A stretch of DNA of 41,378 nt, from positions 1 to 41,378 of the forward strand of contig SLKA01000073.1 in NCBI GenBank assembly GCA_007134845.1, given 5' to 3'. Positions 8,142 through 17,394 of the stretch are shown here, in pieces. The position numbers were made by a program, and so were the translations under genes. Source of the stretch: Balneolales bacterium (GTDB lineage Bacteria > Bacteroidota > Rhodothermia > Balneolales > Natronogracilivirgulaceae). The notes beneath the pieces were generated by a model. The model had not been told where the DNA came from. It searched no databases and saw only the letters and a list, made by a program, of their open reading frames with translations. The stretch's first letter is position 1, and every line of letters starts with the position of its first letter.

Positions 8142-8564
8142 ATGAAAATTCATTTGGAACGCATTGATGATGCCTTTCACCTGGAAGCTTCCAACGAACT
8201 GGGTAAAAAAATTGAAATGGATGGCGCTCCCAAGATAGGAGGATCGGATAAAGCACCACGACCCATGGAGGTATTGTTGATGAGCTTGGCTGGTTGCAGC
8301 TCCATGGATGTACTCGATATCCTTAAGAAACAGAGACAGAAGGTCGAAGATTTCCGGATCGAAATTGATGCCGAGCGTGAAAAGGACAAGACACCGGCCC
8401 TGTTCACCGACATCCACCTCCATTTTTTCCTGCAAGGTGATTTGGATGCCAAAAAAGTGGAGCGGGCGGTGAACCTGTCCATGGAAACATACTGTTCGGT
8501 TGCCAAAATTGTCGAAAAAACCGCGAAAATAACCTGGGAGTTCACCGTCACAGCATTTGATTGA
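8142..8564 (+). CDS. OsmC-family protein
   Basis: A 140-residue OsmC/Ohr-fold protein, usually a thiol-dependent reductase of organic hydroperoxides acting as a dimer. Both conserved cysteines are present, in LAGCSSMDV and ETYCSVAKI, in the correct order. The DKAPRPMEVLLMSLAGC segment matches the YhfA-like subgroup rather than true Ohr. The start at MKIHLERID is preferred because the 34-codon upstream extension overlaps the promoter region shared with the divergent symporter gene and is not family-like. It is followed 54 bp later by a histidine kinase on the same strand. Confidence 0.88.
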   Translation: MKIHLERIDDAFHLEASNELGKKIEMDGAPKIGGSDKAPRPMEVLLMSLAGCSSMDVLDILKKQRQKVEDFRIEIDAEREKDKTPALFTDIHLHFFLQGDLDAKKVERAVNLSMETYCSVAKIVEKTAKITWEFTVTAFD

Positions 8565-8575
8565 CACATTATCTG

Positions 8576-8603
8576 ATTTCAGCAACATCATTTCAGCAAC
8601 ATC
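8576..8603. repeat. 14-bp perfect tandem duplication
   Basis: ATTTCAGCAACATC occurs twice head to tail (8576-8589 and 8590-8603) in the 54-bp gap between the OsmC gene stop and the histidine kinase ATG. Confidence 0.9.
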
Positions 8604-8618
8604 ACAATAGAACGAATT

Positions 8619-9542
8619 ATGGCGAAAGTCACACCTGATTACGAATCAAGCCTGGAACACCTGGACTCCGGCCAGATCAATGAGCTGGAAATGCACTCAT
8701 TTCTGAATCTGGTTCATGTGGTTTATTCTCAACTTGAACTGCTGGTTGAGGATAATAACAAGAGCACCTATCTGGTGGAGGCAATGCGACTGACAAAACA
8801 TCTCGCCTCGGAATCCCGCAAGGGCAAGGTGGACATATTTTTCCCCAAACATATCAGGGAGTACAAAAATGTGATCAGACGGACGATGCACTCCCTCGAA
8901 TCGCATGCCTCTGACAAGGCCTATCTGTCGGAAGTTCGCGAGGCGCGATCTCTGCTCGAGTATATTTTTTCCGTACTGGATGTTCGTGTGGATGAGCTTT
9001 GCGAGCGCATCTCTGAACCCGGCGAGTGGAAGACTTTTTCTGTCGATGACATCACAGACGAATTCGATGCTTTCTTTTTCACCCTGGAAAAAAACAGCAA
9101 TGGCAGATTCCGGATAACACAGAATATCGCACTACAGGAAAAAAGCGATTATCTCATACATTTTGATGTTGACAGTACTGGCGGTGACACGATCAAAATG
9201 CCGCTGCTTCTGAAGGATGTGATCCGTGATCTGGTCGCCAACGCCCGCAAATACACCCCGCCCGGCGGTTTTATTGAAGCTGGCGTGTATCAGTCTGCAG
9301 AGAAGTTTCGCTTTGTCGTGACTGACAACGGGATCGGGATTCCGGAGGAGGAGCTGCCGCATGTATTCGAATACGGGTACCGGGCATCCAATGCCGAGCA
9401 CATCCGGACCATGGGAGGCGGGTTCGGACTGACCAAAGCACTGCATGTGGTCCGCCAGCTTAATGGAGAGATGTCGATTGACTCCACTGTCGGAAAGGGC
9501 ACAAGGATCACCATAGAGCTGCCTCTGCCGGCTGAGGCATAA
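8619..9542 (+). CDS. Soluble histidine kinase without sensor domain
   Basis: A 307-residue protein with a C-terminal HATPase_c domain: N-box DVIRDLVANARKYTPPGG, G1-box TDNGIGIPEEELPHVFEYGYR, G2-box MGGGFGLTKALHVV, and a final GKGTRITIELP. The N-terminal half is helical, and HSFLNLVHVVYSQLELL (H26 and H33) resembles a dimerisation/phosphotransfer helix, so H26 is the best phosphoacceptor candidate. There are no transmembrane segments, PAS, GAF or receiver domains. No response regulator is adjacent, so it is an orphan kinase whose partner lies elsewhere, or a histidine-kinase-like ATPase with another role. It may be cotranscribed with the OsmC gene. Confidence 0.85.
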   Translation: MAKVTPDYESSLEHLDSGQINELEMHSFLNLVHVVYSQLELLVEDNNKSTYLVEAMRLTKHLASESRKGKVDIFFPKHIREYKNVIRRTMHSLESHASDKAYLSEVREARSLLEYIFSVLDVRVDELCERISEPGEWKTFSVDDITDEFDAFFFTLEKNSNGRFRITQNIALQEKSDYLIHFDVDSTGGDTIKMPLLLKDVIRDLVANARKYTPPGGFIEAGVYQSAEKFRFVVTDNGIGIPEEELPHVFEYGYRASNAEHIRTMGGGFGLTKALHVVRQLNGEMSIDSTVGKGTRITIELPLPAEA

Positions 9543-9608
9543 CCGGGTGTCAAAAATCTGATGTCTTGTTGCATGTACGTCATAAATCATGCATACTTGC
9601 GGTATTGC

Positions 9609-9620
9609 ATGCGTACGCAT
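9609..9620. promoter_or_regulatory. 12-bp perfect palindrome upstream of metZ
   Basis: ATGCGTACGCAT is its own reverse complement and lies 65 bp before the metZ ATG. A related imperfect copy, TGCATGTACGTCA, lies about 35 bp further upstream. A dimeric repressor site is possible; no regulator gene is next to it. Confidence 0.35.
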
Positions 9621-9685
9621 CTCAATGTAAATATAATCCCGGCGTGCGCTGCAAACGGTGATCAAGGACTGCAGAAATACGACAT

Positions 9686-10852
9686 ATGAAAAAGAAATTT
9701 GAAACCAGGGCGATCCGTGAGCAGGCGGAGCGATCGCAGCACCGCGAACACTCTGTACCTGTCTATCTGACTTCAAGCTTCGTATTCGATTCGGCCGAAC
9801 ACGGACAGGCTCTTTTTGCCGGCGACATGGAAGGCAATGTGTACAGCCGCTACAGCAATCCCGGTACCGACGAATTCATCCGTAAAATTTGTCTTCTGGA
9901 AGAAGCGGAGGACGGTATTGCGACGTCATCAGGCATGGCGGCGGTATTTGCCAGTATTGTCGGATTGCTGAAAAGCGACGATCACATTCTGGTTGCCCGG
10001 TCGGTGTTCGGATCGACTCATCAAATCCTGACACAGCTGCTGCCCCGCTGGAATATCACCCATACCTATGTCGATATCGGGAGTCCGGATAGCTGGGAGG
10101 CGGAAATCCGTCCGGAGACACGCATGCTTTTTCTGGAGACCCCATCGAATCCGGGACTGGATCTGATTGACTTGGAATTTGCCGGCAACCTGTCCCGCAA
10201 GCATAATCTCATCCTCAATGTCGACAACTGCTTCGCCACGCCGTATCTACAGCAGCCGGGTCATTACGGAGCCGACCTGATTGTGCATTCGGCCACCAAG
10301 TTCATTGACGGACAAGGCCGCACCATCGGCGGTGTAGTTGTCGGAAGGAAGGAGCTGATTGAAGAGCTTCGTTTTTTCGCACGCCATACGGGTCCGGCCA
10401 TGTCGCCTTTCAACGCCTGGGTGCTGTCAAAAAGCCTGGAGACCCTATCCGTGCGCATGGATCGCCACTGTGCTAACGCGCTGGCGCTGGCACGGTTCAT
10501 GGAGGAACATCCGGCAGTAGAATGGGTAAAGTATCCGTTTCTTCCCTCCCATCCGCAACACCGTTTAGCCCTGCGACAGATGAAACAGGGCGGGGGGATT
10601 CTGGTATTCAATTTCCCCGGGGGATTTGCAACGGCCCGCTCGTTCATTGACCGGCTTGAGATGCTTTCCATCTCATCAAACCTGGGCGACACACGTACGA
10701 TTGTGACGCATCCCGCATCCACCACGCATTCCAAACTCACCGAAGAGGAACGGCTGGCGGTGGGAATCACGCAGGGCCTGGTGCGCATATCGGCCGGACT
10801 TGAACACATCGACGATATTATTTCTGACGTGGCGCAAGCGCTGGATCACTAA
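9686..10852 (+). CDS. metZ: O-succinylhomoserine sulfhydrylase
   Basis: A 388-residue Cys/Met-metabolism PLP enzyme making homocysteine from an O-acylhomoserine and sulfide in methionine synthesis. It shows SRYSNPG, SSGMAAVFASI, VDNCFATPYLQQP and the PLP lysine in HSATKFIDGQGR (K205). The ATKFIDGQGR form and the end of the protein (SSNLGDTRTIVTHPASTTH) match MetZ more than MetB or MetY, though a related lyase cannot be excluded by eye. It starts 143 bp after the histidine kinase; the palindromic element in that gap suggests a promoter of its own. The length is normal for the family. Confidence 0.88.
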   Translation: MKKKFETRAIREQAERSQHREHSVPVYLTSSFVFDSAEHGQALFAGDMEGNVYSRYSNPGTDEFIRKICLLEEAEDGIATSSGMAAVFASIVGLLKSDDHILVARSVFGSTHQILTQLLPRWNITHTYVDIGSPDSWEAEIRPETRMLFLETPSNPGLDLIDLEFAGNLSRKHNLILNVDNCFATPYLQQPGHYGADLIVHSATKFIDGQGRTIGGVVVGRKELIEELRFFARHTGPAMSPFNAWVLSKSLETLSVRMDRHCANALALARFMEEHPAVEWVKYPFLPSHPQHRLALRQMKQGGGILVFNFPGGFATARSFIDRLEMLSISSNLGDTRTIVTHPASTTHSKLTEEERLAVGITQGLVRISAGLEHIDDIISDVAQALDH

Positions 10853-10954
10853 TGCATCACATCGGCTACTGCCTTTTCATAAGTGCCCGAATTTGCTCTA
10901 TTACCGGTTGACGGCTGTTCCCAAACCGCCGCAATATTCATTATTTTGGCTTTT

Positions 10955-10986
10955 TTTGCAACTTTAGTATTCCTTTAGTATTCTTG
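10955..10986 (+). promoter_or_regulatory. Bacteroidota-type promoter candidate before the truncated receptor
   Basis: TTTG (10955-10958), a 20-bp spacer and TATTCTTG (10979-10986) match the -33/-7 pattern TTTG-N19/20-TAnnTTTG with one mismatch. Transcription would start about 45 bp before the ATG at 11040. An 11-bp tandem duplication (TTTAGTATTCC/T, 10963-10984) fills most of the spacer, so copy-number change would alter the promoter. Confidence 0.45.
10963..10984. repeat. 11-bp tandem duplication inside a promoter spacer
   Basis: TTTAGTATTC plus one base occurs twice in direct succession (10963-10973 and 10974-10984), differing only at the last base. Confidence 0.8.
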
Positions 10987-11039
10987 GTTGCGCATCTCGG
11001 GTATTTATTTTTTATTTCATATCTGCATCACCCAGGAAC

Positions 11040-11477
11040 ATGTATTTACCTGAAAGTCAATACCTTAACTTCCGATTACTGCTTCCGGCAATACTTATTT
11101 TCATTCTGACCGTACCGGCCCATGCACAACAGGTTCAGCTTCGCGGCATCATCACCGATGCCGATAACGGACAACCGGTGGAAGGTGCAAATGTGGTGCT
11201 CCTTGATGAAAATGACGTCTTCTACAGGGGTGCCGCAACCTACAGGAACGGACTCTTCCGCATTGGAAGCATTCTGCCGGGCACCTACACCCTTCGCATA
11301 AGCTATGTCGGCTACCTGACCCGGGAAGAATCCATTGAGATTACCGATGAGCCCTCGCAAAATTTCAATGCCCGGATTGCGGAAGACAGCGGGATGCTGG
11401 ATGAGGTGGTTATCACCGTACGCGGCGGAACTCCGTCTGAAAACCTGTCCCTTATTGACTGTCTCACCATTGTATGA
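11040..11477 (+). pseudogene. TonB-dependent receptor, truncated after its N-terminal domain
   Basis: A 145-residue reading frame with a clear signal peptide (FRLLLPAILIFILTVPAHA, cleavage near residue 29). It is followed by one carboxypeptidase-regulatory-like beta-sandwich (VQLRGIITDADNGQPVEGANVV through YVGYLTREESIEI) and the TonB-box-like end MLDEVVITVRG. In SusC/TonB receptors this is only the N-terminal tenth; plug and barrel are missing. The frame ends in an unrelated tail (SLIDCLTIV) 43 bp before the 3' end of the convergent tRNA gene. A deletion or rearrangement at the tRNA locus best explains this. A stand-alone secreted sandwich protein is less likely because the TonB-box-like segment would have no purpose. 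Confidence 0.7.
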
Positions 11478-11516
11478 AAAAATAAAAGCCCCTGCAAAAC
11501 AATCGCTTGCAGAGGC
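11476..11516 (-). terminator. Rho-independent terminator of the initiator tRNA
   Basis: On the minus strand GCCTCTGCAA (11507-11516) pairs with TTGCAGGGGC (11488-11497), a 10-bp stem with one mismatch and a 9-base loop. It is followed by a T-rich run (11476-11487). It begins 4 bp after the tRNA 3' end. Confidence 0.85.
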
Positions 11517-11520
11517 CTTA

Positions 11521-11596
<76 letters not shown>

Positions 11597-11608
11597 GTGT
11601 CTAGACTT

Positions 11609-11640
11609 ACAAGGTACGACTTTTTTTTTCCGCTGTCAAA
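11609..11640 (-). promoter_or_regulatory. Promoter of the initiator tRNA
   Basis: On the minus strand TTTG (11637-11640), 20 bp and TACCTTGT (11609-11616) fit the Bacteroidota pattern. The same bases also give TTGACA-N17-TACCTT, a near-ideal sigma-70 layout with an A-tract in the spacer. The -10/-7 element ends 12 bp before the mature tRNA 5' end, consistent with a strong stable-RNA promoter. Confidence 0.75.
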
Positions 11641-11709
11641 TTATTTAAACATCGATTTTGGCGAAAAAGTGAAAAAGAAAACAGCCTATTCTTGGTACTG
11701 AGCAGTGAT

Positions 11710-11741
11710 TTTGGTAGCTTACGTGACCAATTTTACTCTTA
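11710..11741 (+). promoter_or_regulatory. Promoter candidate for the lysine transaminase gene
   Basis: TTTG (11710-11713), a 20-bp spacer and TACTCTTA (11734-11741) resemble TTTG-N20-TAnnTTTG, 32 bp before the chosen ATG at 11774. The spacer equals that of the tRNA promoter and of the 10955 site. Confidence 0.4.
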
Positions 11742-11773
11742 TTGCATGTCCGCACCTCTTAACCATTCGTTTC

Positions 11774-13102
11774 ATGACTCCAAAATCCCTCATAGCTCCC
11801 GATGCTGTGCATTCCTCCCTCGGCAAACATATTCTCGCCGACGGATTTGACATGGTCCTGGACCTCAAAAAAAGCCATGGACCCTACCTTCATGATGCCA
11901 AAGGAAACCGCAGTTATCTTGATTTTTTCACCTATTTCGCTTCCAATCCGCTGGGGATGAACCACCCCAAAATGGTGAATAATGACGAATTCCGTGAAAA
12001 AATCGGTTTCGTGGCCATGCACAACCCCTCCAACTCCGATGTGTATACCCCCGAAATGGCCGAGTTTCTGGAGACATTTTCACGCGTAGGTATCCCGGAA
12101 ACCATGCCGCACGCCTTTTTCGTTGCCGGCGGCGCCCTTGCCGTTGAAAACGCATTGAAGGTCGCCTTCGACTGGAAAGTCCAGAAGAATTTTGAAAAAG
12201 GATACCGGATCGAAAAGGGACACAAAGTCCTTCATTTTGATCAGGCATTTCATGGCCGCTCGGGCTACACGATGTCGCTCACCAATACCGAGCTCAGCAA
12301 AGTTGCCCTGTTCCCGAAATTCGACTGGCCGCGTGTGGTCAATCCGAAGATGCTCTTCCCGATGGATGAGATAAACACCGATCTGATTGTTGCCCAGGAG
12401 AATAAGGCGATCGCACAGGTCGAGCAGTATTTCCGTACCTATAAGGATGACATCGCAGCCATCATCATCGAGCCCATCCAGGGCGAAGGCGGTGACAATC
12501 ACTTCCGACCGGAGTTTCATCAGGCATTGCGTGTTCTCGCCGACCGCCACGAAGCACTCCTTATCCACGATGAAGTTCAGACCGGTATCGGCATGACGGG
12601 TAAATTCTGGGCGCATCAGCACTATGTGGAGCCCGATATTCTCGCTTTCGGGAAAAAGGCACAAGTTTGCGGCATCCTCGCCGGCACACGGGTCGACGAT
12701 CTGCCTACCAACGTCTTCAAGGTATCCTCCCGCATCAACTCAACCTGGGGAGGAAATCTGGTGGATATGGTCCGTTTCGCACGCTATCTCGAAATCATTG
12801 AAGAGGACAACCTGGTCGATAACGCCGCCAATACCGGCGCCTATCTCCTGGAGCACATCCATGATGTTGTCCATGAGTTTGACGCTGTCAGAGCTGCGCG
12901 CGGACGCGGACTGATGTGCGCTTTCGATTTTGTTGATCCCTCGATGCGTCCAAAGTTCCTGAAAGCCACGCATAAAAATGGAATGCTTATGCTGCCCTGC
13001 GGGACTCATGCCGTGCGATTCCGGCCGCCGCTGACCATCCAGAAGGAACATGTTGATGAAGGCATCGCCATCGTGCGGAAGTCACTTAAGGAGATCAGCT
13101 GA
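11774..13102 (+). CDS. lat: L-lysine 6-transaminase
   Basis: A 442-residue class III PLP aminotransferase that moves the epsilon-amino group of lysine to 2-oxoglutarate, giving allysine/1-piperideine-6-carboxylate. Family-specific stretches are FFTYFASNPLGMNHPKM, FFVAGGALAVENALKVAFDWK, EPIQGEGGDNHFRPEFHQ and IHDEVQTGIGMTGKFWAHQH. The PLP lysine lies in AFGKKAQVCG (K294/K295). These match Lat more closely than ornithine or acetylornithine aminotransferases. The start at MTPKSLIAP is preferred over an upstream in-frame ATG because the extra 23 residues overlap the promoter candidate. The gene stands alone, convergent with an SDR, and would feed lysine catabolism or aminoadipate formation. Confidence 0.88.
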   Translation: MTPKSLIAPDAVHSSLGKHILADGFDMVLDLKKSHGPYLHDAKGNRSYLDFFTYFASNPLGMNHPKMVNNDEFREKIGFVAMHNPSNSDVYTPEMAEFLETFSRVGIPETMPHAFFVAGGALAVENALKVAFDWKVQKNFEKGYRIEKGHKVLHFDQAFHGRSGYTMSLTNTELSKVALFPKFDWPRVVNPKMLFPMDEINTDLIVAQENKAIAQVEQYFRTYKDDIAAIIIEPIQGEGGDNHFRPEFHQALRVLADRHEALLIHDEVQTGIGMTGKFWAHQHYVEPDILAFGKKAQVCGILAGTRVDDLPTNVFKVSSRINSTWGGNLVDMVRFARYLEIIEEDNLVDNAANTGAYLLEHIHDVVHEFDAVRAARGRGLMCAFDFVDPSMRPKFLKATHKNGMLMLPCGTHAVRFRPPLTIQKEHVDEGIAIVRKSLKEIS

Positions 13103-13138
13103 TCCGGGATCATCTGATCCGGCTACACCATTTGGTGT
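13093..13138. terminator. Three adjacent inverted repeats at a convergent gene junction
   Basis: GATCAGCTGATC (13093-13104, a perfect palindrome that includes the lat stop), CCGGGATCATCTGATCCGG (13104-13122, imperfect) and ACACCA-TT-TGGTGT (13125-13138, inside the last SDR codons) lie in succession. Such stems could end transcription in both directions, but no T-run follows, so the terminator call is tentative. Confidence 0.4.
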
Positions 13139-13842
13139 GAATCCGGCTGGATCACCATCTCGTTGAGCACACCGGGGGCCGGCTGCGATACGGCATAGTA
13201 TACCGCTTTGGCCACCTCTTCCGGCACAAGCATTTTATCGGACTGCACCTTCATCTCCACATCCGGATTCTCCCAGAATTCCGTCGCCACTCCGCCAAGA
13301 TAAAGCAGGGTGAATCCGATACCGTAACGCCGTGTCTCCTCCACCAGCGCCTTGGTAAAACCGGCCACCGCGAACTTGGATGCGGAATAGATGGAGGTGT
13401 TGCGCATAACGTGCTTGCCCAGAATTCCGGGCAACATGATCACTTTGCCTGATTTTTCGGCCATCATATGACGAAGCACCGCCTGGGTGACCAGGATCGT
13501 TCCATACACATTGACATCCAGGACATGTTTTGCTTTTTCGGGCTCTGCTTCTGCAATCCCCTTTATCATACCGGTACCAAATGCGTTGACCAGAACATCG
13601 ATCCGCCCGAGTTCGCCGACCACCGTTTCAGCCATCTTCTGAACCGATGAGGCATCGGTCACATCCAGATCTACTGCATAGGCTTCCCCGCCGGATTCGT
13701 TGATTTCAGCCGCGATCGCATCCGCTTTTTCACGGTTTCGGGCCGCAAGGACGATTTTCGCCCCGGTTTTTGCAAAAAGTTTTGCTGTGGCCGATCCGAT
13801 GCCACCGGTACCGCCCGCTATTAGTACTACCTTGTTATTCAT
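13123..13842 (-). CDS. Short-chain dehydrogenase/reductase
   Basis: A 239-residue classical SDR with Rossmann cofactor loop GGTGGIGSA (residues about 10-18), the acidic-loop region AARNREKA suggesting NADP(H), NAFG in place of NNAG, and the catalytic YSASK. The start MNNKVVLIAGG matches the usual length; the open frame runs 56 codons further upstream without SDR character. The C-terminal end HQMV overlaps an inverted repeat. The substrate is unknown; the gene is not clearly in an operon, as the upstream purL is 261 bp away on the same strand. Confidence 0.85.
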   Translation of the reverse strand: MNNKVVLIAGGTGGIGSATAKLFAKTGAKIVLAARNREKADAIAAEINESGGEAYAVDLDVTDASSVQKMAETVVGELGRIDVLVNAFGTGMIKGIAEAEPEKAKHVLDVNVYGTILVTQAVLRHMMAEKSGKVIMLPGILGKHVMRNTSIYSASKFAVAGFTKALVEETRRYGIGFTLLYLGGVATEFWENPDVEMKVQSDKMLVPEEVAKAVYYAVSQPAPGVLNEMVIQPDSHQMV

Positions 13843-14103
13843 GATATGCATGATTGGGGGATTTGAAATTATTCGACACAAAGCTGACGTCACGATTCTG
13901 ATGAGCTGACGTATCACCATGTCGTGTATCGATCCAGTGATTGTGTCGATCGCAATCGCCCCAACGCAGAGCGGACCCGCCAGGTTCCCGGCGGCATATT
14001 TCTCAGGCACCTGTCCGGCCGGCTTGCAGATACACTAATGCAACCGGCCGCACCTTATATCAGCACAAAAACAATCCCTGCCTGCCTGCGGGAGTATACC
14101 GGG

Positions 14104-16356
14104 CTAAGATACCGTCTGAGTATGCGAGAGTGCCCCCGGAAGTATGCCCTCGTAGATTTCCCGGAGTTTGTCTACATGAATATCAGCGAAATCGTCTACA
14201 ATCAGACGCTCCCCGCCAACCGTGCCCAGATGAAATACCGGGATTCCGGATTCGTTGAGCAACTGGCGGACCCTCTCCATGTTTTCGGGTGCCACGCTCA
14301 ACAGAATTCCGGATTGCGCCTCACTGAAGAGCTGTTCTGTTGTACTCTGTCCGGGCAGATCAAGGGTGATGCGGGCCCCCTTGCCGGAGAAGATGGCCTT
14401 CTCCATAAGCGCCACGGCGAGACCGCCATCCGACAGGTCATGTGCGGATGCAATCCATCCCTTCCGGATTACATTGAGGACGGCATCCTGAAGTTTCGCT
14501 TCAAATTCGAGATCCATGTCAGGTGCGTCACCGGCTGTGATGTCGTGCACAAACGAAAGGTATTCGCTGCCGTCGATGCCGCTGCGCGATGCACCGACAT
14601 AAAGAATTTCATCGCCATCGGTACGGAATCCGGATCGGGTCGTGTCTTTTTCGTAATCCTCAATGAGTCCGAGCATGCCGATCACCGGGGTCGGAAAAAT
14701 AGCGCCATGCGGATTCTCATTGTAGAAACTCACATTGCCGCCGGTCACCGGAGTGTTAAAGACTTCGCAGGCGTCGCCCATGCCGCCGACCGCCTCCCTG
14801 AATGTCCAGTACACTTCCGGCTTGTAGGGATTGCCAAAATTCAGGCAGTTGGTGATGGCCATCGGTTTGCCGCCGGAGCAGACCACATTCCGCGCAGCCT
14901 CTGCCACTGCGATCTGTCCGCCCTTTCGCGGGTTCAGGTAGACATACCTGCCGTTGCAGTCGGTCGCCACAACCAGCGCCTTTTTTGTGCCTTTTATACG
15001 CACCACGCCGGCATCCGACGGACCCGGCCCCACGACCGTATTGGTCCGGACCATGTGGTCGTACTGTTCATACACCCATCGTTTGGATGCAATATTAGGC
15101 GATTCCAGCAGCTTAAGCATGGTCCCTTCAACATCATCGATATCAATGTAGGGCGAAAGATCGGTGGTCCCGGTCTTATCCAGATACTCCGGCTTTACGG
15201 TGTCGCGGGTGTAGACGGGGGCGCCGCCACCCAGCACAAGGCTGTCAGCCGGGATATCGGCTTTCACCTTGCCGTCCCGCAGATAGGACACCTGTCCGGT
15301 ATCAACCACCTCACCAATAACGACCGCATTCAGATCCCATTTCGCAAATACATCCATCACCTCCTGCTCACGGCCCTTCTGCGCCACGATCAGCATGCGC
15401 TCCTGACTCTCTGAAAGCAGGATCTCATAAGCGCTCATGTCGTCTTCACGGAGCGGAACCTTGTCCAGATCGATTTGCATTCCGGTACCGCTTTTGGCAC
15501 TCATTTCAGAGCTGGAGCAGCTGATACCTGCCGCACCCATATCCTGGATGCCGACCACAGCTCCGGTTTTCAGCGCCTCCAGCGACGCTTCCAGAAGCAG
15601 CTTCTCCGTAAACGGATCCCCCACCTGAACACTCGGACGCTTGGCCTCACTGGCCTCACTGATTTCCTCCGATGCAAATGTCGCTCCGTGAATGCCGTCG
15701 CGACCTGTAGATGCCCCCACAATGATGACTGGATTCCCGACACCTTCGGCTATGGCCGAAGCGGTCTCGCCGTGTTTCACAATACCCACGCTCATGGCAT
15801 TGACCAGTGGATTGCCCTGGTAGCTCTTGTCAAAGCATACCTCACCGCCGACGGTCGGCACACCGAAGGAATTGCCGTAATCCGCTATACCACGGACAAC
15901 CCCATCCACCAGATACCGCACCCGCGGTTCGCTCATCGAACCGAAGCGAAGCGAATTCAGCGCCGCCACCGGTCGCGCACCCATCGTAAAAATGTCGCGG
16001 TGAATGCCGCCAACACCCGTAGCCGCTCCCTGGTACGGCTCTACCGCCGACGGATGATTGTGGCTCTCTATCTTGAATGCGCATGCCAATCCGTCGCCAA
16101 TGTCTACCAGTCCGGCATTCTCCTCTCCGGCGCCAACAAGCAAGGTCGGACCGGTGCGCGGCAGGGTTTTCAATACGGCGATGGAGTTTTTATAGGAGCA
16201 GTGCTCGCTCCACATCACCGAATAGACCCCCAGTTCGGTGAACGTCGGTGTGCGGCCCAGATATTCGCATATCTTGTCAAATTCCTCATCGGTAAGGCCG
16301 TGTTCACGTGCCAGTTCAAGGGTTACGTCAGGTTCGGAAAAACGCAATTGGGACAT
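14104..16356 (-). CDS. purL: Phosphoribosylformylglycinamidine synthase subunit PurL
   Basis: A 750-residue small-type FGAM synthase for step four of purine synthesis (FGAR + ATP + ammonia to FGAM), working with PurQ and PurS. Clear landmarks are [95 protein letters not shown] and the C-terminal [17 protein letters not shown]. Length and start ([12 protein letters not shown]) are normal. purQ and purS are not in the window. Its upstream neighbour, a HAD phosphatase 65 bp away, may share transcription. Confidence 0.97.
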   Translation of the reverse strand: MSQLRFSEPDVTLELAREHGLTDEEFDKICEYLGRTPTFTELGVYSVMWSEHCSYKNSIAVLKTLPRTGPTLLVGAGEENAGLVDIGDGLACAFKIESHNHPSAVEPYQGAATGVGGIHRDIFTMGARPVAALNSLRFGSMSEPRVRYLVDGVVRGIADYGNSFGVPTVGGEVCFDKSYQGNPLVNAMSVGIVKHGETASAIAEGVGNPVIIVGASTGRDGIHGATFASEEISEASEAKRPSVQVGDPFTEKLLLEASLEALKTGAVVGIQDMGAAGISCSSSEMSAKSGTGMQIDLDKVPLREDDMSAYEILLSESQERMLIVAQKGREQEVMDVFAKWDLNAVVIGEVVDTGQVSYLRDGKVKADIPADSLVLGGGAPVYTRDTVKPEYLDKTGTTDLSPYIDIDDVEGTMLKLLESPNIASKRWVYEQYDHMVRTNTVVGPGPSDAGVVRIKGTKKALVVATDCNGRYVYLNPRKGGQIAVAEAARNVVCSGGKPMAITNCLNFGNPYKPEVYWTFREAVGGMGDACEVFNTPVTGGNVSFYNENPHGAIFPTPVIGMLGLIEDYEKDTTRSGFRTDGDEILYVGASRSGIDGSEYLSFVHDITAGDAPDMDLEFEAKLQDAVLNVIRKGWIASAHDLSDGGLAVALMEKAIFSGKGARITLDLPGQSTTEQLFSEAQSGILLSVAPENMERVRQLLNESGIPVFHLGTVGGERLIVDDFADIHVDKLREIYEGILPGALSHTQTVS

Positions 16357-16421
16357 TGTTACGAATTAATTGTGATTAGTTGATTATATGTGTGGTTTGT
16401 ACGGTTCAGTTTGGATTGCTT

Positions 16422-17171
16422 CTATCTGGCTTCACTTTGCATTGTTTTTTGCAGGGATCCGAGCAGCTGTCCATAATCGGAAAAGGCAAAATCGGCAAGA
16501 TTTGGTTCGGGATTCAGGCCGGACCGGTTAAACCAGGCAGTCTTCCAGCCACTTCGGGCGCCTCCTGTCACATCGGATGAATAGGAGTCCCCGACATAAA
16601 GCAGCTCACCGGGCCGGCACCCGGCTTTTTCGGCAGCAAAATCAAAAATCCGTGTATCCGGTTTGAGATGACCCGCTTCCTCGGAAATGATAAGGTGGCG
16701 GGTGTAGCGGTTCAGGGAAAAATGCTCGAACTTTTTCTTTTGAACGAAGGTAAAACCGTTGGTCATGATACCGACCGGATAATGCTCCGAAATCCTGATG
16801 AAGGCCTCGCGGGCCTCGGGAATCCAGTCCCAATGCCGCGAATAGCAATCCATGTAGACTTTGTCGACTTCACGCCAGTCGAGTGAGCTGATATTGAGCC
16901 GATTGAATGTCTCTTCTAATCGCAGCCGGCGCAACTCGTGCTGGCTCACCTCATTATTGCGGTAGGCTTCCCACAACCGGTGATTGGATGCGGCATATTC
17001 CGATGCAAATACGAGCGGTTCGACCTTCTGTAACAGTGGATACTGTGTCCAGACATCCACCATAGCGCGGTCCTGGGCCTTTTTATGATCTATCAGCGTG
17101 TCATCCAGATCAAAATAAATAAACGATGTAGAGCTGAAATCAGGTGTGACAGGCTGTGTAATGGAGTCCAT
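16422..17171 (-). CDS. HAD-IA hydrolase, YjjG-like nucleotidase
   Basis: A 249-residue HAD phosphatase. Motif I is FDLDDTLIDHKKAQ, the helical cap follows (about residues 35-110), motif II is IMTNGFT, motif III is the lysine in HLKPDTRIF, and motif IV is YVGDSYSSDVTGG. The cap size and KAQDRAM sequence resemble YjjG-type pyrimidine 5'-monophosphate nucleotidases, which remove non-canonical nucleotides. It precedes purL by 65 bp on the same strand, a plausible nucleotide-metabolism pairing. The substrate call is by resemblance only. Confidence 0.85.
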   Translation of the reverse strand: MDSITQPVTPDFSSTSFIYFDLDDTLIDHKKAQDRAMVDVWTQYPLLQKVEPLVFASEYAASNHRLWEAYRNNEVSQHELRRLRLEETFNRLNISSLDWREVDKVYMDCYSRHWDWIPEAREAFIRISEHYPVGIMTNGFTFVQKKKFEHFSLNRYTRHLIISEEAGHLKPDTRIFDFAAEKAGCRPGELLYVGDSYSSDVTGGARSGWKTAWFNRSGLNPEPNLADFAFSDYGQLLGSLQKTMQSEAR

Positions 17172-17394
17172 GACATCAGTGGTTGTTGTAAAAAGTTAAA
17201 AATAAGATGTTGCGCAACCTTTCCATAGGGGAAAATGCAATTTTCAGTCCATTTTCATGAGTTTTCAAAAATAATATCAAAACCTGTCGATACAGCCCGG
17301 TTTTAAACCCATTTTTATAAATGGACATACATGGCTTAAAAATTTATCTTGGTGTTTAACTTTTTTATCATAAAACCTGAAACTGATCTTATCT

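Noticed and set aside
13924-15414. 496-codon open frame on the plus strand
   Set aside because: It lies mostly antisense to purL and shows no protein-family features; it is rich in H, R and C as expected for a shadow frame of a conserved gene.
15475-16383. 302-codon open frame on the plus strand
   Set aside because: It is entirely antisense to the conserved N-terminal half of purL, with no family resemblance.
17309-17324. CCATTT-TTAT-AAATGG hairpin as a terminator
   Set aside because: The stem is short and AT-rich, has no T-run, and lies in the leader of the thioredoxin-like gene, so no termination role can be claimed.
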